From JADFXI01 sp963784135 (GTDB taxonomy: Bacteria; Nitrospirota; Thermodesulfovibrionia; Thermodesulfovibrionales; Dissulfurispiraceae): a stretch of DNA of 64,000 bases. Numbering within the stretch: position 1 is the stretch's first letter; the number at the start of each line of letters is the position of its first letter. The stretch is taken from assembly GCA_963784135.1 (NCBI GenBank), contig CAWAQG010000005.1, forward strand, positions 1-64,000, read 5' to 3'. The notes beneath the pieces were generated by a model. That model saw only the letters and a program-made list of their open reading frames with translations, searched no databases and was not told the DNA's origin. Position numbers and translations under genes: made by a program. This document shows positions 17,075 to 26,274 of the stretch, piece after piece.

Positions 17075-18574
17075 ATGGAAGAAGAAACTAACACTCATAA
17101 AGACTCTGAAACATTGCAACTGCTGCGTAGGTCAAATCGTGCACTGAGAATGTTTAGCAAATGTAACGAAGCTGTTTTGCACGCCAGTGATGAACAGGAA
17201 CTGTTAAGCAAAATATGTAACATAATAGTAAGCGACGGCGGCTATCGTTTTGCATGGATCGGTTATGTCGAGAACAACGAAGCCAGAACGATCCGTCCTG
17301 TGGGACAATGCGGCTTTGAGGACGGCTATATCGAGACGCTGTGCGTTTCATGGGAGGATGACGAATTTGGTCGTGGCCCGACCGGAAAAGCGATACGTAC
17401 CGGCAGACCATCTGTCGCGGCAGATATCCATTCTGATCCGGATTATGCATTGTGGCGGCCTGAAGCTATTAGGCGGGGCTATGCCTCATCTATTGCGGTT
17501 CCCCTTATAATCGACTCAAGAGTAATCGGGACTTTGAATATTTACGCATCAGAGCCATTCTTCTTCGGCGAGGATGAGACCGCCATGCTTATGAACCTGG
17601 GGAACAATCTGTCATATGGGATTTCATCATTAAGAACTCGTGCGAAGCTCATCAGAAGCGAGCAACTTCTGAAAGAGGCACAGAGCATCGGCACAATGGG
17701 CAGCTGGGAGTTGGACCTTTTAACAAATACCCTTGTTTGGTCAGACGAAATATACAACATTTTTAATATTAACCCCGCTAAGTTCGGCGCATCCTATGAG
17801 CATTTTCTGAATACGGTGCACCCGGAAGACCGGGCAATGGTTGACCAGGCGTATTCTGACTCCGTAAAAAATAAAACGCAATATGATATTGTCCATAGGT
17901 TGCTGATGCCTGACGGAAGGATCAAGTTTGTGCATGAGAGATGCAAGACTTTTTATGATGAAAAAGGTACTCCTCTGCGGTCGGCAGGCACCGTGCAGGA
18001 CATTACCGACCGTAAGAAAACTGAAGAGATAATAAGCAGGCACTATGATACACAGCGTGTGATCAACTCCATGCTGCAGATGGCCGTAATGGAGAACATA
18101 TCTCTGAACGAAATCATAGCCCTGACTCTCCAGCTAATTTTTTCAATCCCTTGGCTGACTTTCGAGTCTATAGGCGCTATATACCTTGCCGAAGAAGCTA
18201 CCGACAACCTGAAAATAGTTGCTCAGAAAGGCCTGGACGGGTTTACCCTGAAAGCGTGCTCTGTCATGCCCTTTGGGACATGTTTATGCGGAAGAGCAGC
18301 CGCATCACAGGAAATTGTATTTGCCAGCTCTGTCGATGATCGCCATGATGTCAGATATGAAAATATGGCCCATCATGGCCACTATTGTGTGCCAATCGTG
18401 TTTTCCGGAAAAACCTTGGGATTAATAAACATTTACCTAAGAGATGGGCATCCTGATGACACAGAAGAGAGGGAATTTCTGTGTGCAGTTGCCAATTGCC
18501 TGGCTGGAATCATTCAGCGCAAACGTACAGAGGATGAAAAAGAAAAAATGAGGGCCTATTACTGTACGGAATGA
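17075..18574 (+). CDS. GAF-PAS-GAF sensor protein without output domain
   Basis: A 499-residue soluble sensor. GAF domain 1 lies at about residues 22-185 (FAWIGYVENNEARTIRPVG). A PAS_3-type domain lies at about 205-320 (GTMGSWELDLLTNTLVWSDE). GAF domain 2 lies at about 335-485 (VMPFGTCLCGRAAAS). The protein stops just after RKRTEDEKEKMRAYYCTE, precisely where such proteins normally continue into a histidine kinase, GGDEF or further PAS domain. Nothing of the kind follows in the next 600 bases in any frame. It may be a truncated kinase or act through a partner. The ligand is unknown. Confidence 0.82.
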   Translation: MEEETNTHKDSETLQLLRRSNRALRMFSKCNEAVLHASDEQELLSKICNIIVSDGGYRFAWIGYVENNEARTIRPVGQCGFEDGYIETLCVSWEDDEFGRGPTGKAIRTGRPSVAADIHSDPDYALWRPEAIRRGYASSIAVPLIIDSRVIGTLNIYASEPFFFGEDETAMLMNLGNNLSYGISSLRTRAKLIRSEQLLKEAQSIGTMGSWELDLLTNTLVWSDEIYNIFNINPAKFGASYEHFLNTVHPEDRAMVDQAYSDSVKNKTQYDIVHRLLMPDGRIKFVHERCKTFYDEKGTPLRSAGTVQDITDRKKTEEIISRHYDTQRVINSMLQMAVMENISLNEIIALTLQLIFSIPWLTFESIGAIYLAEEATDNLKIVAQKGLDGFTLKACSVMPFGTCLCGRAAASQEIVFASSVDDRHDVRYENMAHHGHYCVPIVFSGKTLGLINIYLRDGHPDDTEEREFLCAVANCLAGIIQRKRTEDEKEKMRAYYCTE

Positions 18575-19189
18575 GCAAGGCACTGAGCTTCGCTGCTTGC
18601 ACCCCTTATTTACCCGTTACAGCCTGACCTGTGTCTCAGTTTTTTCTGTTGGTGTCATATTCCAATTGCAACCTTGCCAGAGTTTCGCTTGCCTGAAACT
18701 CCACATTCATTCGGAGATAAGAGGCAAGCCTCCTTCCTGAAAGCAACGTCTTAAGTTCTGCTATAATTCATCAGAGTACAACTGGAAACTGTCGGGAAAG
18801 GTCTCTCTATGTGTTTTGATGTCATTGCGCGCTTCGCTCGCAATGATGGCGGCTGAAAGTTATTTGTGGTACTCAGCAGATTTTGTGCCCTCTTGATTTT
18901 ATCGATTAGTCAGGGTGTCGCCTTGAAATGAAGCCTGAGCATTTCTGCTCGTACTCCTCATCATATTCAGGATACCCTGCAGTTAGGGTCTGTGAGGAAG
19001 TAATGGCAGTTGAGTCCTCTCGTTGTCGCAGAATGCTTGAAGTCCCGCTTACAAATGCTGCCCTCAAGTATTTTGTTTCCAACCGGCAGAGAGAAATGCT
19101 GTACAGGAAACGATATAACTGTAATGAGTGGCGTCTACGAATTGCCGCCTTTACCGATTACGCATCATGCTCTACGGGATGCCGTCTTT
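18575..19189. other. intergenic region with a REP-like palindrome
   Basis: 615 bases without a convincing gene. It contains an imperfect palindrome CATTGCG-CGCTTCGCT-CGCAATG at about 18824-18846, of the common REP type but of a different family from those near the GIY-YIG gene. The short frames in the second half have no family features and overlap the end of the TraB-family gene. Confidence 0.5.
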
Positions 19190-20089
19190 TTATTGCTGCT
19201 CAACCGTGTATCCTTTTTTTCTGAGCAGTTCGATTACTCCTCTGTCGCCGACAAGGTGCCCCGCGCCAATGACGATAAAATACGAATCCCGGGTTTTCAG
19301 CATATTTTCTATTTTGACCACCATTGCCGTGTTTCTCTCTGTTATCAATTTGTAATTGATCAAAGCCGTTTTCGGATCATTTTCAGTATCCTGAAATATC
19401 AGCGCTTCGACTGTTTTTGTGTCGCCGGTTTTCCAGGCCTCTACAAGTTCGCCGGCCATCTTTTCAAGTTTATTTATGTTTTTTATCGTGGCATACAACA
19501 GCGCATCCTGTTCGCCATCTGAAAATCCTGTGATAAGAGCGAGCTGGGAGTCGATGCTTTCTATTTCCATGATCTTCTTTTTGCCCGCGGCTTCCATCAG
19601 GAAATGCTCGTCTATGCCGTAGTTCGGGTCATAACCCATACTCATCAGAGTGAATATCTCTATCGAACTGGCGATGAACCATGGCCTCTCTTTGAGAAGC
19701 ATGCCGGGATTAATACCGAGGTCCCGTGATTCTGTCGTGACAAGCTCGAAGGTAGCTTTTGATATATGCTTGTCGAGGGAGTCGCCGCCGGAATAAATAG
19801 CCTTCGTTATTAACGCCGCCATATCTTTCTGACTGATATTGTTGATATCGGCTTCCACTGCCAGCACTCCCGATTTCCCGAAAGCCGTTTCGATCCTGGT
19901 GTTCAGGGGATAACTTTCCGGTTTCATCACATGAATGGAACCAAGAATATAGGCAGTAGCATTGGTTGATTTGATCTTCCACAAGAAGCTTTTGCTGCCG
20001 GCGTCATAATCTTTACCCTGGACATATGACGCCGAGATGAATAAAAAAAAGAAACACAGCAAAAGCGAATGCAAAGGCCGTTTAATCAT
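19190..20089 (-). CDS. TraB/GumN family secreted protein
   Basis: About 299 residues with a clear signal peptide (MIKRPLHSLLLCFFFLFISASYVQG), so periplasmic. The mature part shows the TraB/GumN family pattern: FLWKIKSTNATAYILGSIHV with the conserved GxxH near residue 50, VEADI near 75, ERN in the second half and a C-terminal IGAGHLVGDRGVIELL with the second conserved GxH. Members are proposed metal-dependent hydrolases or peptidases related to Tiki; the substrate is unknown. ATG 20089 keeps the signal peptide N-terminal and has GAGG five bases upstream. It begins 23 bases after the purL stop, so it may be co-transcribed with purL. Confidence 0.85.
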   Translation of the reverse strand: MIKRPLHSLLLCFFFLFISASYVQGKDYDAGSKSFLWKIKSTNATAYILGSIHVMKPESYPLNTRIETAFGKSGVLAVEADINNISQKDMAALITKAIYSGGDSLDKHISKATFELVTTESRDLGINPGMLLKERPWFIASSIEIFTLMSMGYDPNYGIDEHFLMEAAGKKKIMEIESIDSQLALITGFSDGEQDALLYATIKNINKLEKMAGELVEAWKTGDTKTVEALIFQDTENDPKTALINYKLITERNTAMVVKIENMLKTRDSYFIVIGAGHLVGDRGVIELLRKKGYTVEQQ

Positions 20090-20112
20090 TGCCTCCTCGG
20101 TCTGAATGGCCC

Positions 20113-23100
20113 TTACTTTCCCTCGCACCACTTACGGGCATTCTGGAATATCTTCAGCCACGGGGAAACTTTGAGTGTCTTCTTCATGTGCTCCGGCATC
20201 CATGCCCACTGCCACTTCAGGAACGTCCTTTCGGGATGGGGCATTAGAGCAAGATGCCTGCCGTCGGCGGTGCACAGGCCGGCAATTCCGGAAGGAGAGC
20301 CGTTTGGATTGAAGGGATAGCTTTCCGTTATTTTACCGCTGTCATCTATGTACCGTATCGGCGCAAGGTTTTTGCCCAGTACTTCTCTGTATATCTTATC
20401 ATCCGGGAAGTGCGTCCTCCCTTCTCCATGGGAAACCCATATGCCGAGTGCAGAGCCTTCCATGCCTTTCAGCATCAGCGCAGGGCTTTTGAGTATCCTT
20501 ACCGCAGCGAAACGCGATTCAAATCTGCCCGACCTGTTCTGGATGAACCTCGGCTGGAGTTTGTCCGGAATGCCCTGCCAGGGGACCCACCCGAGCAGCG
20601 CAGCAAGCTGGCATCCGTTGCACACACTTAAACTGAAGGTGTCCGTCCTCTTATAAAAAGCATCGAACTGTTTATAAAGAGTTTTGCTGAAGCGTATAGT
20701 GCCGGCCCATCCTTTTCCGGAATCGAGCACATCCGCATACGCAAACCCCCCGACAAAAGCAATCCCCTTAAACCGTGAAAGCGTTACACTGTCGCTGAGC
20801 AGATCGGTCATAGTTACATCCCAGGGTTCAAAGCCGGCCTGATAAAATGCGGAAGCCATTTCCCGGTCGGCATTGCTGCCTTCCTCCCTGATGACCGCAA
20901 CAGCGGGTTTCGCCTTGTTTTTTATGAAAACAGCAGGTGTCTGTTTCGGGGTAAAGGAGAGATGGAATGAAGGTCCGGGCCTGTCATAAATCAGAGCTTT
21001 CTCTTCAAGGACACACTCGGGATTTGCCTGAAGCATATCCAGCCGGTGGCTTGTCTCTTCCCATGCCGATCTGAGTTCCAGCAAGTCCTTATCCAATACC
21101 GGCTTCCCGTTAAGGCGTATCCGGACAGTCTTCTCCGCCAGGCTGCCGCCGATAATGTGGTAAGGCACTTTATTCGCCTTCAGTATAGACACAATTTCTT
21201 TCTCGCACTTTTTGTCGTACTCCACAACCAATCCCAGTTCTTCCGAGAAAAAGGACGCGACGGGATCATCTGAATTACTGTCCTGAAGATCGACTTCCAG
21301 CCCGCAATTCCCGGAAAAGGCCATTTCGAGCAGCGTGGTGACGAGACCTCCGTCGCTCCTGTCATGGCCTGCGAGCACCAGCCCCCGATCTATCAGGAGT
21401 TGCACCGCATTAAAAACGTCCTTTAGCAAATGGCTGTCTTCAACATCCGGCGATTCGGTCCCAACCTGTTTATAGCACTGGGCGAGCGCAGAACCGCCAA
21501 GCCTGTTTTTCCCCGACCCGAGATCGATATAGATAAGCCTGCTTTTGCCCGGGGCTTTAAGGTCAGGAGTAATCACCTTTGTAATATCCGGGCACGGGGC
21601 ATACGCGGATATCACCAGCGCTCCGGGGGACTTTACCATTTCAGTTTCGCCCGAGGGATGTGTCACAATTGAAGCCATTGAGAGGCTGTCTTTGCCGCCG
21701 TCAACGGCGATGCCGAGTTCCAGCATCATGTCCCTCATGGCTAAAGCAGCATCATAGAGCCGAGCGCCTTCACCCGGAAGTTTCGGCGCCCACATCCAGT
21801 TGGCGGAACATTTGATATCTCTGAGCGCGCTTATGCGGGCCCAAATAATATTGGTCAACGCTTCCCCGACAGACATCCTCGCCATAGCTGTAGGATTGAT
21901 GATCCCTTTGATCGGCTGCTCGCCTATGGCGATGGCTGCGCCGGTCAGGCCAAAATGGCTCTGCGCGATAACGGCCACGTCGGACACGGTGAGCTGAAGC
22001 GGCCCCGCGCATTGCTGCCTGGCAATGAGACCCGAAACCGACCTGTCCACCTTGTTTGTCAGGAACCTCTTGGACCCCACCGATATAAGCCTGAGCACTC
22101 TGTCCAGAGCATTCTCAAGCGTAAAGTCGTCCGGCAAGTCAAGCGGCTGCATATCGTGATGTATGCGTTCCATTCTGAACACTTTCCTCGGCATGTCCCC
22201 AAGGACCTTTTCGAGGGCCAACCGCTCGGCAACAGTACCGTCATCCCCGTCATATACGACAATTTCTCCGTCACCCGTTATTTCCCCGATCACTGAAGCA
22301 GGGACCTTTTCCCTGGCGCAAAGCCTCAGGAACATTTCCGTATTCCCGGGGCCGATAAGAAGGGCATCCTGTTCCTGGTACTCGGCGCCCCATATTTCAA
22401 GAACAGACAATGTATAATCGCCTGTAATTACCTTCCGTATATCGATCCTGGCACCGGCGGGATTGACAATTTCCTTCACCACGTTGCAATTGCCGCCGGC
22501 CCCCTGGTCATGGATGCTGATAATAGGGTTGTCATCACCGAGTTCAACACATGCCCTGATGACCCTGTTCAGCTTCTGCTCCATTTCAGCATCGCCGCGC
22601 TGCACAGCGTTGAAATCGAGTTCCTCCATGTTTTCTCCCTGTATCATACTTGAAGCAGCGCCGCCTCCCATGCCTATACGGTATGCAGGTCCGCCGAGCT
22701 TGACCACCGCCATGCCCGGTTCCGGCTCTTTCTTCTCTATGTGCCGCGCATCGATCTGCCCCACTCCGCCGGTAAACATTATCGGCTTGATCCATTCCTT
22801 TCTCTCGCCGTCAGGGAGTCTAAGCCCGAACGACCTGGTAAAGCCCTGAATGACCGGCTCGCCAAACTTGTTTCCGTAGTCCGATGCCCCGTTGCTTGCC
22901 TCAATTTCGATCTGGAGCGGCGAGGCCATATTGCCGGGATAAATGAAGCAGCCGTGCTCCCAGGGCAGCGGATACCCGGGGATGTGCAAATTTCCCACGC
23001 AGTAAGCCGCTGTGCCGGCAACAAACAAGCTCCCCCTCCCTGTTGCATGCACGTCCCTTATCCTGCCGCCGGTACCTGTTTCTGCGCCTGGAAACGGCGC

Positions 23101-24051
23101 AACACCGGAGGGGAAATTATGCGTTTCCGCTGTAAAAATAATATGGTAAGCACATTGGGACGGCCTTAATGGAGAGGGGCCCAGCGGATTTTCGGGCATC
23201 ATAGTCGTAATCTCATACCCTCCGATAGCGCTCGAATTGTCCCTGAATGCGATAATACTGTTGCCGGGGTTTCTAATGAAAGGCTCCTTGACGATCTGCA
23301 TCAGGCTTTCGGGCAGCGCCCTGCCGTCGATAACAAGCCTGCCGTTGAAAAACCAATGACGGGAGTGCTCGCTGTTGGACTGGCTCAGGTCGAAACATTC
23401 CACGTCGGTCGGATCCCGTTTCAGGTCGTCTTTGAACAACCGGTAATAATAATCGATGTCCCATTCATCGAAGCCGAGCCCCAACTCTCTGTTGATCTGC
23501 ACCAACGCCTGTTTGCCCTCTCTCATGACAGGTATGATTTTGACCGGTTCAGCCCTGGCCCCTGTCTCAAAAGTAATAAGGGGTCCGTGGTACAGGGTTT
23601 CCGTCATCCTGTCGTGAATAAGCCTGAGGAATTCTTCTTTCGGAAAGGCCGCGGGCGTAATACCCTTTCGCGGCGCCAGTTTGAATCTCCTTGAGCGCTC
23701 TATGCGCCGGACTTTCAACAGACCGCAGGCGTGGCAGATCGAAACTGCATTCGCAGACCATGCAGTAGTAAAGTTCAAACGCGGACCTACCTCAAAGTAG
23801 TATCCGTCTCCAGACAACAAACTTTCGCCGGAAAAGTTGTCCGGCTCGAAAGTCTCTGCCAGCAGCCACCGGAGCACTTTCAGTTCTCTCTCGGTGAGAG
23901 GTCCGGACGTCTCTATATTGAAGCAGAACTCTGTCTCAATGTCCGCGATATCAGGAGAGATACTTTCCCTAACCGTGTTCAGGAGCACGTTTCTCTTATA
24001 TGGAGAGAGAGCAGGGGTACGATAGAGATGAAAAAGTGTTTTATCCGCCAT
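20113..24051 (-). CDS. purL: phosphoribosylformylglycinamidine synthase, single-chain form
   Basis: Catalyses the fourth step of de novo purine synthesis, FGAR + glutamine + ATP to FGAM. At 1312 residues it is the long form combining the PurS-like N-terminal domain, two PurL synthetase halves and a C-terminal class I glutaminase. Visible motifs: the ATP-site stretch HNFPSGVAPFPGAETGTGG near 320, MGGGAASSM near 470, DLGSGKNRLGGSALAQ near 820, the glutaminase nucleophile Cys in SVCNGCQLAALLG near 1150, and PHPERTF near 1270 with the catalytic His/Glu. Bacteria outside Proteobacteria and Bacteroidota more often use separate purS, purQ and purL genes. It precedes the TraB-family gene on the same strand. 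Confidence 0.96.
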   Translation of the reverse strand: MADKTLFHLYRTPALSPYKRNVLLNTVRESISPDIADIETEFCFNIETSGPLTERELKVLRWLLAETFEPDNFSGESLLSGDGYYFEVGPRLNFTTAWSANAVSICHACGLLKVRRIERSRRFKLAPRKGITPAAFPKEEFLRLIHDRMTETLYHGPLITFETGARAEPVKIIPVMREGKQALVQINRELGLGFDEWDIDYYYRLFKDDLKRDPTDVECFDLSQSNSEHSRHWFFNGRLVIDGRALPESLMQIVKEPFIRNPGNSIIAFRDNSSAIGGYEITTMMPENPLGPSPLRPSQCAYHIIFTAETHNFPSGVAPFPGAETGTGGRIRDVHATGRGSLFVAGTAAYCVGNLHIPGYPLPWEHGCFIYPGNMASPLQIEIEASNGASDYGNKFGEPVIQGFTRSFGLRLPDGERKEWIKPIMFTGGVGQIDARHIEKKEPEPGMAVVKLGGPAYRIGMGGGAASSMIQGENMEELDFNAVQRGDAEMEQKLNRVIRACVELGDDNPIISIHDQGAGGNCNVVKEIVNPAGARIDIRKVITGDYTLSVLEIWGAEYQEQDALLIGPGNTEMFLRLCAREKVPASVIGEITGDGEIVVYDGDDGTVAERLALEKVLGDMPRKVFRMERIHHDMQPLDLPDDFTLENALDRVLRLISVGSKRFLTNKVDRSVSGLIARQQCAGPLQLTVSDVAVIAQSHFGLTGAAIAIGEQPIKGIINPTAMARMSVGEALTNIIWARISALRDIKCSANWMWAPKLPGEGARLYDAALAMRDMMLELGIAVDGGKDSLSMASIVTHPSGETEMVKSPGALVISAYAPCPDITKVITPDLKAPGKSRLIYIDLGSGKNRLGGSALAQCYKQVGTESPDVEDSHLLKDVFNAVQLLIDRGLVLAGHDRSDGGLVTTLLEMAFSGNCGLEVDLQDSNSDDPVASFFSEELGLVVEYDKKCEKEIVSILKANKVPYHIIGGSLAEKTVRIRLNGKPVLDKDLLELRSAWEETSHRLDMLQANPECVLEEKALIYDRPGPSFHLSFTPKQTPAVFIKNKAKPAVAVIREEGSNADREMASAFYQAGFEPWDVTMTDLLSDSVTLSRFKGIAFVGGFAYADVLDSGKGWAGTIRFSKTLYKQFDAFYKRTDTFSLSVCNGCQLAALLGWVPWQGIPDKLQPRFIQNRSGRFESRFAAVRILKSPALMLKGMEGSALGIWVSHGEGRTHFPDDKIYREVLGKNLAPIRYIDDSGKITESYPFNPNGSPSGIAGLCTADGRHLALMPHPERTFLKWQWAWMPEHMKKTLKVSPWLKIFQNARKWCEGK

Positions 24052-24306
24052 TGTCTTCTTCCCGACAATATATTCTCATGCAACATTTTACCATACTGCA
24101 CGGCAGAGATTGTAAACTATGCCGGTAAACGAGAAGGCTTCACAAATAGCCGGGCCCTCTTATAGGCAAATAATGATTTATCTGCTTGAAGATACAGGAC
24201 TGATTTGGTACTCTTTAATCAGGAAGGGTTCATAGGATGTTGGGAAAAGATTTTTTAACAGCTTGACTGCATGGCAGACAAGCACTGATAAATGGAGGTG
24301 GATTAC
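24052..24306. other. divergent intergenic region
   Basis: 255 bases between purL (minus) and a small exported protein gene (plus). No gene is seen. GGAGGTG at 24295-24301 is the ribosome-binding site of the latter. It should hold the promoters of both genes, but no box could be assigned with confidence. Confidence 0.5.
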
Positions 24307-24675
24307 ATGAAAAAAATACTTGAAATAGCGCTGGTGGTGTTTTGCATGCTGTTTATTGCAAATGTTGTTGTTGCCGCTGAAGGCACCATGGGCAGCCTTC
24401 GGGGAGAGGTAGTAGCAGTTGATCACCACGCAAGAACGATAAGCCTGAAGCTTTTCCCGTCAGGCCCTGCTATATCTCCGTCCGGTTCAGGCGGATACTT
24501 GTTCCTGACGGATGAAAAAACGATGGTGACAGGCTGTAATACGGCTATGGACTTTGACAATATCAAGGTTGGCGAGCTGGTGAACATAAAGTACTCGATA
24601 GATCGAGGCTGGTATTTTGCTGAAGCCATCGATGTAGCGCGTCCGCTCATTGTCTGCAACTTTGAAGAAAGATGA
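24307..24675 (+). CDS. small exported protein of unknown function
   Basis: 122 residues. The signal peptide MKKILEIALVVFCMLFIANVVVAAEG is followed by a compact beta-rich domain (GSLRGEVVAVDHHARTISLKL... DNIKVGELVNIKYS) resembling the DUF5666-like or small OB/SH3-type barrels found in periplasmic proteins. This resemblance is only in pattern, so no function is claimed. ATG 24307 has GGAGGTG at a six-to-seven-base spacing. A strong terminator follows 35 bases after the stop, so it is a single-gene transcript. Confidence 0.75.
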   Translation: MKKILEIALVVFCMLFIANVVVAAEGTMGSLRGEVVAVDHHARTISLKLFPSGPAISPSGSGGYLFLTDEKTMVTGCNTAMDFDNIKVGELVNIKYSIDRGWYFAEAIDVARPLIVCNFEER

Positions 24676-24708
24676 AGTCTCATGCGACCGTATTCAGACT
24701 AAAAAAAA

Positions 24709-24737
24709 GGCGCCGCGAGTCTGCGGCGCTCTTTTTT
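24709..24737 (+). terminator. Rho-independent terminator
   Basis: GC-rich stem GCGCCGC / GCGGCGC with a short loop, preceded by an A run and followed by a run of seven T. It ends the small exported protein gene. The mirrored A/T runs mean it could also terminate minus-strand reading. Confidence 0.9.
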
Positions 24738-24773
24738 TGTCGTTTAAACTTCCGGCCACACTTGCCCCCAAAC

Positions 24774-25865
24774 TTACTGAGGCAGTGCGAATTCTATGGA
24801 TACCTTTGTCCCCCCGTCGTCGGAGTTTTTAATGTTGATGCGGCCATCGTGCTCTTTTATGATTTTTTCGGCCTTGCAAAGCCCCATGCCTGTGCCCACC
24901 GTTTTAGTAGTGAAAAAAGGGTCGAAAATAAAATTCAGATTGCCTTCGGGCACGCCGCTGCCTGTATCTGTGATTTCCAGCCGATAGAGTCCTTCATGCA
25001 AGTGCCCGGAAATTTTTATCCTCCCGGGAGACCCGGCAAAGGATTCAATTGAATTTGCTAAAATTTCGGCGATGCCCATGGAAAGCTGACCAATATCTGC
25101 AAGGAGTTCGCATGGCTCGATTTCGACTTGCCAAATGACTTCTGCGGGTATCGTGGAAAACCGGAGAAGCACCTCTTCTCTGGCCGCATTAATAATCAGG
25201 CCCACATCGGTCAAATACCGTTGTCCAACGTTCAGCGATGAGTATTCGTAAACACCGGCTACAATATCCTCCATCCTTTTTGCGCACCCCCTGATAGTAT
25301 CGAAATATTCTATCTGGCTTGCCGAAAGAACAAGCTCTTTCGGAAGACGCTGTGCCAGTCCCCCGATAATGGTAACGGGATTTCTAATCTGGTGGGCAAC
25401 GGACATGGACATTTTTCGCAGCGCCTCATAGCGTTGCTGCTGAAACATATTTCTTTCCTGGAGGATGCTTTTTTCACGTTCATGAAGACGCACGATTTGT
25501 GTTATGTCAATAATCTCGATCACTATTCCGAAAAGTTTGTCATAATATATGAGCGGAGAGGCTACGAGAGAAACATACCGGATGCCTCCCTCTCTGTCAG
25601 GGAAGCGATCAGTGAAATGATATGGCGCCTGCTGCATGTGCTCCGTAACATAACGGACCATGTCTTCGAGCGTATTCTTCCGCTCAAACCCTGTAAAAAG
25701 TTCCACCCATTGCTTCCTTACGTGGTCCCCCGCATCGAGGTCGAGAATGAAGTGTGCGGCTTTATTCACCGCATAAACAAAACCCTCCGAGTTGAAGATG
25801 ACAACCCCGGCTGAAAAACTGTCCAGAAGACCCTGAAAATAGGTGGAGCGAATGAACTCAAGCAT
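24774..25865 (-). CDS. PAS sensor histidine kinase
   Basis: A 363-residue soluble kinase. The PAS domain is at about residues 10-120 (GVVIFNSEGFVYAVNKAAHFILD). The dimerisation/phospho-acceptor helix has MSVAHQIRNPVTIIGG with the His near residue 157. The HATPase_c domain has ILANSIESF (N box), ITDTGSGVPEGN (G1), FDPFFTTK (F box) and GTGMGLCKAEKII (G2). With no membrane segment it senses a cytosolic signal. No receiver gene adjoins it, so it is an orphan kinase. All catalytic motifs are present, in contrast to the receiver-kinase at 37630. Confidence 0.92.
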   Translation of the reverse strand: MLEFIRSTYFQGLLDSFSAGVVIFNSEGFVYAVNKAAHFILDLDAGDHVRKQWVELFTGFERKNTLEDMVRYVTEHMQQAPYHFTDRFPDREGGIRYVSLVASPLIYYDKLFGIVIEIIDITQIVRLHEREKSILQERNMFQQQRYEALRKMSMSVAHQIRNPVTIIGGLAQRLPKELVLSASQIEYFDTIRGCAKRMEDIVAGVYEYSSLNVGQRYLTDVGLIINAAREEVLLRFSTIPAEVIWQVEIEPCELLADIGQLSMGIAEILANSIESFAGSPGRIKISGHLHEGLYRLEITDTGSGVPEGNLNFIFDPFFTTKTVGTGMGLCKAEKIIKEHDGRINIKNSDDGGTKVSIEFALPQ

Positions 25866-26274
25866 AATATATTTTATTCTAACAGAGCCTTGTTACAGGA
25901 ATATTACGGGGATGTACGACAAAATGGGCGTATTTTCATCTTTTAGGCAATCTGATTAAAAACAAACAACTTGTAATCTCACGTCCACAGTCCTGCGGCA
26001 GGGCAAACGCACTATGTATTTTTCGAGTAAAAACTAACTGCAATATTGCCATAAACTCCAAAATTTCGGCTTATAAGTCGTCATTCCCGCAGTCCGTTAG
26101 CGGGAATCCAGGTTATTTGTGTCTGGATGCCCGATTAAGAACTTCGGGCATGACGAAAATTTCGGCTTTCCGGCGCATAGTGCGTTTGCCCTGAGTCCTG
26201 CGGTGCCCTGCCATTTCCATTTATAATATCTATGGTAAAATATATTTTTAAGTTCAAGTCATGAGGTAGGGATA
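25866..26274. other. intergenic region containing a MITE
   Basis: Holds the 195-bp MITE copy at 25999-26193 with its 10-bp target duplication (25989-25998 and 26194-26203). The rest shows no gene. The promoter of the corrinoid activator gene must lie in the last 80 bases, which include a TATGGTAAAATATA stretch. Confidence 0.6.
25999..26193 (+). mobile_element. 195-bp MITE with internal REP pair, copy 2, with 10-bp target duplication
   Basis: Same element as 13405-13599, in opposite orientation. It has 18-bp perfect terminal inverted repeats beginning CAGGGCAAACGC. The sequence AGTCCTGCGG occurs immediately before (25989-25998) and immediately after (26194-26203) the element, an exact 10-bp duplication that marks it as inserted by transposition. 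A REP pair in opposite orientation lies inside. No transposase with matching ends is in the window. Confidence 0.92.

Noticed and set aside
18928..19522. Overlapping + strand frames after the GAF-PAS-GAF gene
   Set aside because: No domain or start signal, low-complexity composition, and overlap with the well-supported TraB-family gene on the other strand.
20254..24165. Many + strand frames inside purL
   Set aside because: The GC-rich coding strand of purL leaves long antisense openings; purL is complete and unequivocal.
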